Assembly: GCA_023159155.1 (NCBI GenBank)
Contig: JAJNNX010000082.1
Coordinates: 1-64,000, forward strand
DNA: 64,000 nt
Direction of reading: 5' to 3'
Source of the DNA: Ustulina deusta
Lineage: Eukaryota; Ascomycota; Sordariomycetes; Xylariales; Xylariaceae
Shown: positions 60,077 through 64,000 of the stretch, in pieces
Layout: each line of letters opens with the position of its first letter
Numbering within the stretch: the first letter of the stretch is position 1
Translations under genes and position numbers: made by a program
Notes under the pieces: model-generated
What the model saw: the letters and a program-made list of their open reading frames with translations, nothing else
Databases searched by the model: none
What the model was told of the DNA's origin: nothing

Positions 60077-60507
60077 ACAGCCAGTTCCCCGCAATTTCCG
60101 AAGTTAACTGTGCATTTTACTCATGTTTCCCTAACTTAGAGTAGGTATTCAAAGTGTGTGTAGTGTGAATAGTTTAGTTCAACTACTTAGTTATACGGGA
60201 ATAGCGCACTTGATGTAGTATACTTACCTATCTAGGTACCCTTGATAGTGCTACCTAGGTAGTTTCGAATACCATATGTAGGTACTTACCTCTTATAAGA
60301 TGTAGGTATGTAGTGCTGATCTAGTACCTCAGGTATCCGCCCCCACGTCAAGCGGCTCAAGACCTTCTATGACGTCATTTGGCAGAAGAGCATATCAAAA
60401 CAACAAGTTACTTAATCAAAATTCCGTGGTTTTTTTGTCGCCAATACTCGAGCAAGCTAAGACATTCGATGGTATGCACAGCATAGCTAAATATACCGAA
60501 GAAGTAG
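60077..60507. other. Intergenic spacer
   Basis: The terminator region of the F-box gene and the promoter of the next gene must lie here. 60,220-60,310 is dense in CTAGGTACC/TAGGTAC words. No ORF with a protein-like pattern. Confidence 0.5.
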
Positions 60508-60774
60508 ATGCATACAAGCGCGGTCGGAATAGGCTCTCTAACGAGGGCTGCTAGCAGGGTACCGGTGCCAGGTGCCGGCTTGACAGGTACCCCGCCCAGC
60601 GATGGAGCTGCCGGGAATGCCTTGGCCGGTTACTGCCGGCGTTTCTGGACGGGCAAGACAAGGCCGCCTCCTCATCGCCACAGCCTCAACACCACGGCTT
60701 CTCGCGCTGCCCCCCCATCCTCCGCCGACGCCCCCTCGTCTCGTCGCCGCGCCATCGCCACCACAGCCGCCAGC

Positions 60775-61671
60775 ATGTCGCGGCACCCGGATTTCAAGAC
60801 CGTCGAGGCGTCGCGGCCCAACTGGGACACGTCCGCCAGCTTCCGCTACACCAAGACCGCCGAGCCCGCCTGGACGCCCGGCGCAGGCGCCAACGCCCTC
60901 GACCCCGGCGCCGCCTCCAAGAAGCACGTCGCCATCGACCCGTACGAGCCCGGCCGCCCCGCCATCTCCAACTACAAGCTGCTGATCTCCGGCATCGCGC
61001 CGCGGCCCATCGGCTTCGTGTCGACGCGCTCGGGGTCGGGGTCGGGCGACGGCGCGGGCGGCGAGGAGACGTTCAACCTGGCGCCCTTCTCGTACTTCAA
61101 CGTCGTGTGCACGGACCCGCCCATCTTCGCGCTGGGCGTGGCGTCGCCGCTGTCCAGGCCCAAGGACACGCTGCGCCACCTGGTCGCCAACGGCGAGTGC
61201 ACGGTCAACGTCATCAGCGAGCACTTCGTCGAGGCGGCCAACGCGACGAGCGTCGACGCGCCCCCGGGGTGCTCCGAGTGGGCCATCAGCGGGCTGACGG
61301 CCGTGCACGACTGCGCGACCGTGCGCGCGCCGCGCGTCCGCGAGGCCGTCTTCGCCGTCGAGTGCAAGGTCGAGAGCATCCGCGAGTTCGAGAGCCGCGC
61401 CGCGCCCGGCCGCAAGTCCGGGTGCGTCGTCCTGCTCGAGGGCCTGCGCTTCTGGGTCCGCGAGGACGCCCTCAACGCCGACCGCAGCCTCGTCGACCCC
61501 GGCATCCTACGCCCCATCGGTCGGCTCGGCGGCATCTCGTACGGCCGCACCACCGACGCCATCGAGCTGCCGCGTCCCGTGTTCGAGAGGGATGTTGGCG
61601 TGGAGGAGTACGAGAAGTTGAAGAAGAAGGAGAAGAAGGCGACGGATGGGGCTGCGGAGGGAGAGGTCTAG
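60775..61671 (+). CDS. Flavin reductase-like FMN-binding split-barrel protein
   Basis: 298 residues from the ATG at 60,775 (MSRHPDFKTVEASRP), the point where conserved-looking sequence begins. The core runs from KLLISGIAPRPIGFVSTRS through NLAPFSYFNVVCTDPPIFAL, KDTLRHLVANGECTVNVISE and EAANATSVDAPPG to GRLGGISYGRT near the C terminus, the pattern of the flavin reductase-like domain (DIM6/NTAB group) that binds FMN. It probably acts as an FMN-dependent oxidoreductase; the substrate is unknown. The C terminus is Lys/Glu-rich. The frame is open upstream to an ATG at 60,508, which would add 89 Arg/Ser/Ala/Pro-rich residues resembling a mitochondrial presequence (387 aa). The coding region is very GC-rich with C or G at most third positions, unlike its neighbours, which also causes long antisense frames. 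No intron is seen. Confidence 0.82.
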   Translation: MSRHPDFKTVEASRPNWDTSASFRYTKTAEPAWTPGAGANALDPGAASKKHVAIDPYEPGRPAISNYKLLISGIAPRPIGFVSTRSGSGSGDGAGGEETFNLAPFSYFNVVCTDPPIFALGVASPLSRPKDTLRHLVANGECTVNVISEHFVEAANATSVDAPPGCSEWAISGLTAVHDCATVRAPRVREAVFAVECKVESIREFESRAAPGRKSGCVVLLEGLRFWVREDALNADRSLVDPGILRPIGRLGGISYGRTTDAIELPRPVFERDVGVEEYEKLKKKEKKATDGAAEGEV

Positions 61672-64000
61672 GGTGGACGAGGGGGCATGAATTGATGACT
61701 TATGGTATTTTTTACGTCCAATGCGAGGTGGGGGTCTAAAGACATGGATGGCTATTATTCCCAGCGGATTTATTCAGAGTTTATGAGAGAGATAGACATT
61801 AGAACTAAATGCGGAGGAGTATCGAGGCAGAGATAACTGCCAATATATGTGTTTCGCGATAGCCAAGTGCTTTGGTTTTCTACAGCTAGCGACGTTGAAG
61901 ATGATGACCTCGATCGGGTAATAAAGATGTCAACAGGGTGACCGCCCGGGCACATCACGGTCAAGTCAGCGTGAACCAACACTTTGTAGAACATATCTTC
62001 GCTCCCCATTTTGCTTGCCCGTAGGAGGCTGTGTTAAGTATGCTGGAATTTACGAATAGGAATTCAAAGGTATCTAATCAGACGACGTGATTCGTTTGCA
62101 TCCCGAGAGCCCAAGAGATACCGAGTGAAATGAATGCCGTTTGAGGGTTGCATTCAGCTTGACTAGTTAGTTCATGACTAAGATGGGAAGACCTCTCATT
62201 CTATACATAATCAGGACGTCCGGGTCCCTTCATGCCTCTTCGTCTTGTACAGGACATTAAGTGACTCCTTAACACAATGCGCCTTCAATAATGCCCAAGG
62301 CGATAGACAGATGGTTGTTCCCATATGCGCTCGGGACAGCACTCCGCTCGGATCCTGCGGCTGGAGAATCGCAGAAGTAAGTAAGTAAGTAAGTAGGTAT
62401 TAGAGAGCGAACAAGAAGAAAACCAAACACGACTGCCGCATATCCGGAAAGTGTGGATGTAGACATACATGCAGTCCGACCGACACGGGCAGCGTCCCAT
62501 GACACGAGTTAAGAAAATAGCGGCAGCAGACGTTGAACAAACCCCGTCACGTTTGCCTGAGGTCATTTGGCCTCACGATGCGTCCTCCAATCAACCCACC
62601 CGAGCAACATCCACGTCGGTTCGTCCTAATCTCCGCGGCCAGGGGCTTGGCTCCTGTTTGACGAAGGTCGCAAATGGGAGAGAATAGACCAGCCGCATTC
62701 CTCGCGTCTGCGCCGGCTGCGATTCGCTAATTAATACTCCGCAAAAATTCGGGTTCTAGGTACATTCCAGGTTGCAGGTATCAATCAAAGGCACCAACGC
62801 GCGCGGAGGGATCTTTTCGAGTATGTTGCGGCTGACCCGGGGGGCCACGAGGTAAACGCCTGCTCGCAAACCGAAAGGGGTCATTCGAGGGGGTCACATG
62901 CGGGCATGCTTACTGCATGTCAAACGAACGGCCCAGGATCCCGGGATAGGGCCGTGTTAGTGATCGTGATTGATCGTATTATCTATCCGAGGCAAATCTA
63001 ATCGGTGCGACTGTTTATTTCTCGTCGGCGTTATGCAAAGGCATTCGGAGTTTGTGGCGTGGGCTATTACCAACATCTACTTTTTGATTCGCCTTGCAGA
63101 GTCGCAGTCCCCTGATGGCGTTTTCAGGGGAGGGGGGAGGGCTGGCTGTTGGAGGTGCGGTCGCACCAATCAATGGCTCTCGTAATGTTGTTCTCCCTTG
63201 GGGGCCAAACCGCCAAGAAAACCCGAGTAATGATTTTTTGGGTCGCAGTCGACATACCAATAAGTGAGCAACACCATTTCTCTTCCAGGAACCGCAGAAA
63301 TCTGGCATGTGACCGAGATGATAACGTAAGCATCGGTATTATGTTATCTTGGTTTGATATCATTCCCGAAATTCAATGCTTGGGAATCGTGAGAGTCCAT
63401 ATCGCAACCACTGATTATAAAGTGAGACCAAATGGAAACCAACGCGTGTATATTTCTAGTACAGTTTCTCCTCAGCCGAAGATATTATACCTCTCTAGGA
63501 TGTCCCTAGCGGCCGCCGTCCCTTTCAACCGGGCGCCATCCTGTAGATAGAGCACCGGTTCCGAACCCGCCAGGCCCCATTCCCCCGTGACTAGTGTACG
63601 AACCCAAGACGGTACGGTTTCCCAAAAGGTGTTTTTATCCAACTTGGAAACATCAATATCCCACTGATATAACCTGTTTCCGACGATACGTGATGGGGTT
63701 TTTGCTATGGTATGTTAATGACATTTTGCGTTGCTGTCATGAATAATTACTTACTAATAATGTTTCTCGAATCCGCTTGGAATATAATTTTACTCATGGT
63801 AGATTCAGTCGAGGAGATAGACAGTGTTCGTTTGGCTACTTTAAGGCCTGTTTGATTACGAACCGAGTTGATAAAGCCCAATATGCAGGTGCCGGTATTA
63901 TCTAGTTTATATGAATTTGTCCCGAATCTCGTCGGCTCGTAATTTTTTTTTTTTTAGCTTTCGGGGATTAGCCTACGGGCTAATTAAACTGAGTAGTCGT
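61672..64000. other. Right-end region without supported genes
   Basis: About 2.3 kb of normal composition. The frames present (for example 63,149-63,550 plus and 62,269-62,566 minus) show no family pattern. It contains a GTAA microsatellite at 62,374-62,396 and a T13 run at 63,943-63,955. A gene starting beyond the right edge is possible. Confidence 0.45.
62374..62396. repeat. GTAA tetranucleotide microsatellite
   Basis: About five copies of GTAA (AGTAAGTAAGTAAGTAAG). No gene surrounds it. Confidence 0.85.

Noticed and set aside
60538..61308. Minus-strand 256-codon frame
   Set aside because: Antisense shadow of the GC-rich flavin-reductase-like gene; the peptide is Arg/Gly/Val/Asp-rich and low in complexity.
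61107..61739. Plus-strand 210-codon frame overlapping the flavin-reductase-like gene
   Set aside because: Shifted reading of the same gene, Arg/Gly/His-rich, without any domain.
63149..63550. Plus-strand 133-codon frame near the right edge
   Set aside because: No recognisable motif and it overlaps frames on the other strand; may be chance.

Overview
The window comes from a filamentous ascomycete (Pezizomycotina, probably a Sordariomycete, though the sequence does not settle this). Genes have short GT-AG introns of 50-75 nt with CTGAC or ACTAAC branch sites. They include a Zn2Cys6 regulator, an F-box protein and a UbiA-family enzyme. About 35.6 kb is almost pure A+T, the picture left by repeat-induced point mutation (RIP). 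It ends abruptly, and normal-GC sequence runs from about 35.65 kb to the end.

Left part (1-35.6 kb): an AT-rich block of dead transposons with no intact gene. Landmarks come from paired terminal repeats. An LTR element lies at 9.42-16.12 kb (minus orientation inferred from a polypurine tract) and another at 28.24-33.54 kb. The most interesting family is a small non-coding LTR element (TRIM-like) with 268-bp LTRs, a polypurine tract and an internal minisatellite of 58-72 bp units. One copy (24.60-25.70 kb, plus) has two LTRs and perfect AATAT target duplications. A second, inverted, locus (18.19-20.74 kb, minus) is LTR-internal-LTR-internal-LTR and is flanked as a whole by perfect ATATT duplications. 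RIP damage in this family is graded: slight at one end of each minisatellite and severe at the other. Two long ATT arrays lie next to it.

Right part (35.65-64 kb): sparsely populated, with gene relics near the boundary and intact genes further in. In order: tRNA-like (SINE-like) pieces and a frameshifted small secreted-protein gene (36.8-37.2 kb); a direct repeat with TATA-like cores; a four-exon UbiA-family membrane enzyme (39.33-40.41 kb, 301 aa), possibly a terpene cyclase of the Fma-TC type; a broken NmrA-like gene between two copies of a diverged repeat; long-form tRNase Z (minus, 43.7-46.5 kb); a Zn2Cys6 regulator (minus, 50.6-51.7 kb) whose in-frame stop is removed by a 72-nt intron; a two-exon F-box protein (58.4-60.1 kb); and a flavin-reductase-like FMN protein (60.5-61.7 kb).

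tRNase Z is housekeeping. The UbiA enzyme, the dead NmrA-like gene and perhaps the Zn2Cys6 regulator could be the remains of a secondary-metabolism locus at the edge of a transposon block, but no backbone synthase is present, so this is only a hypothesis. Long stretches (46.5-50.6, 51.7-58.4 and 61.7-64 kb) show no gene I can support.
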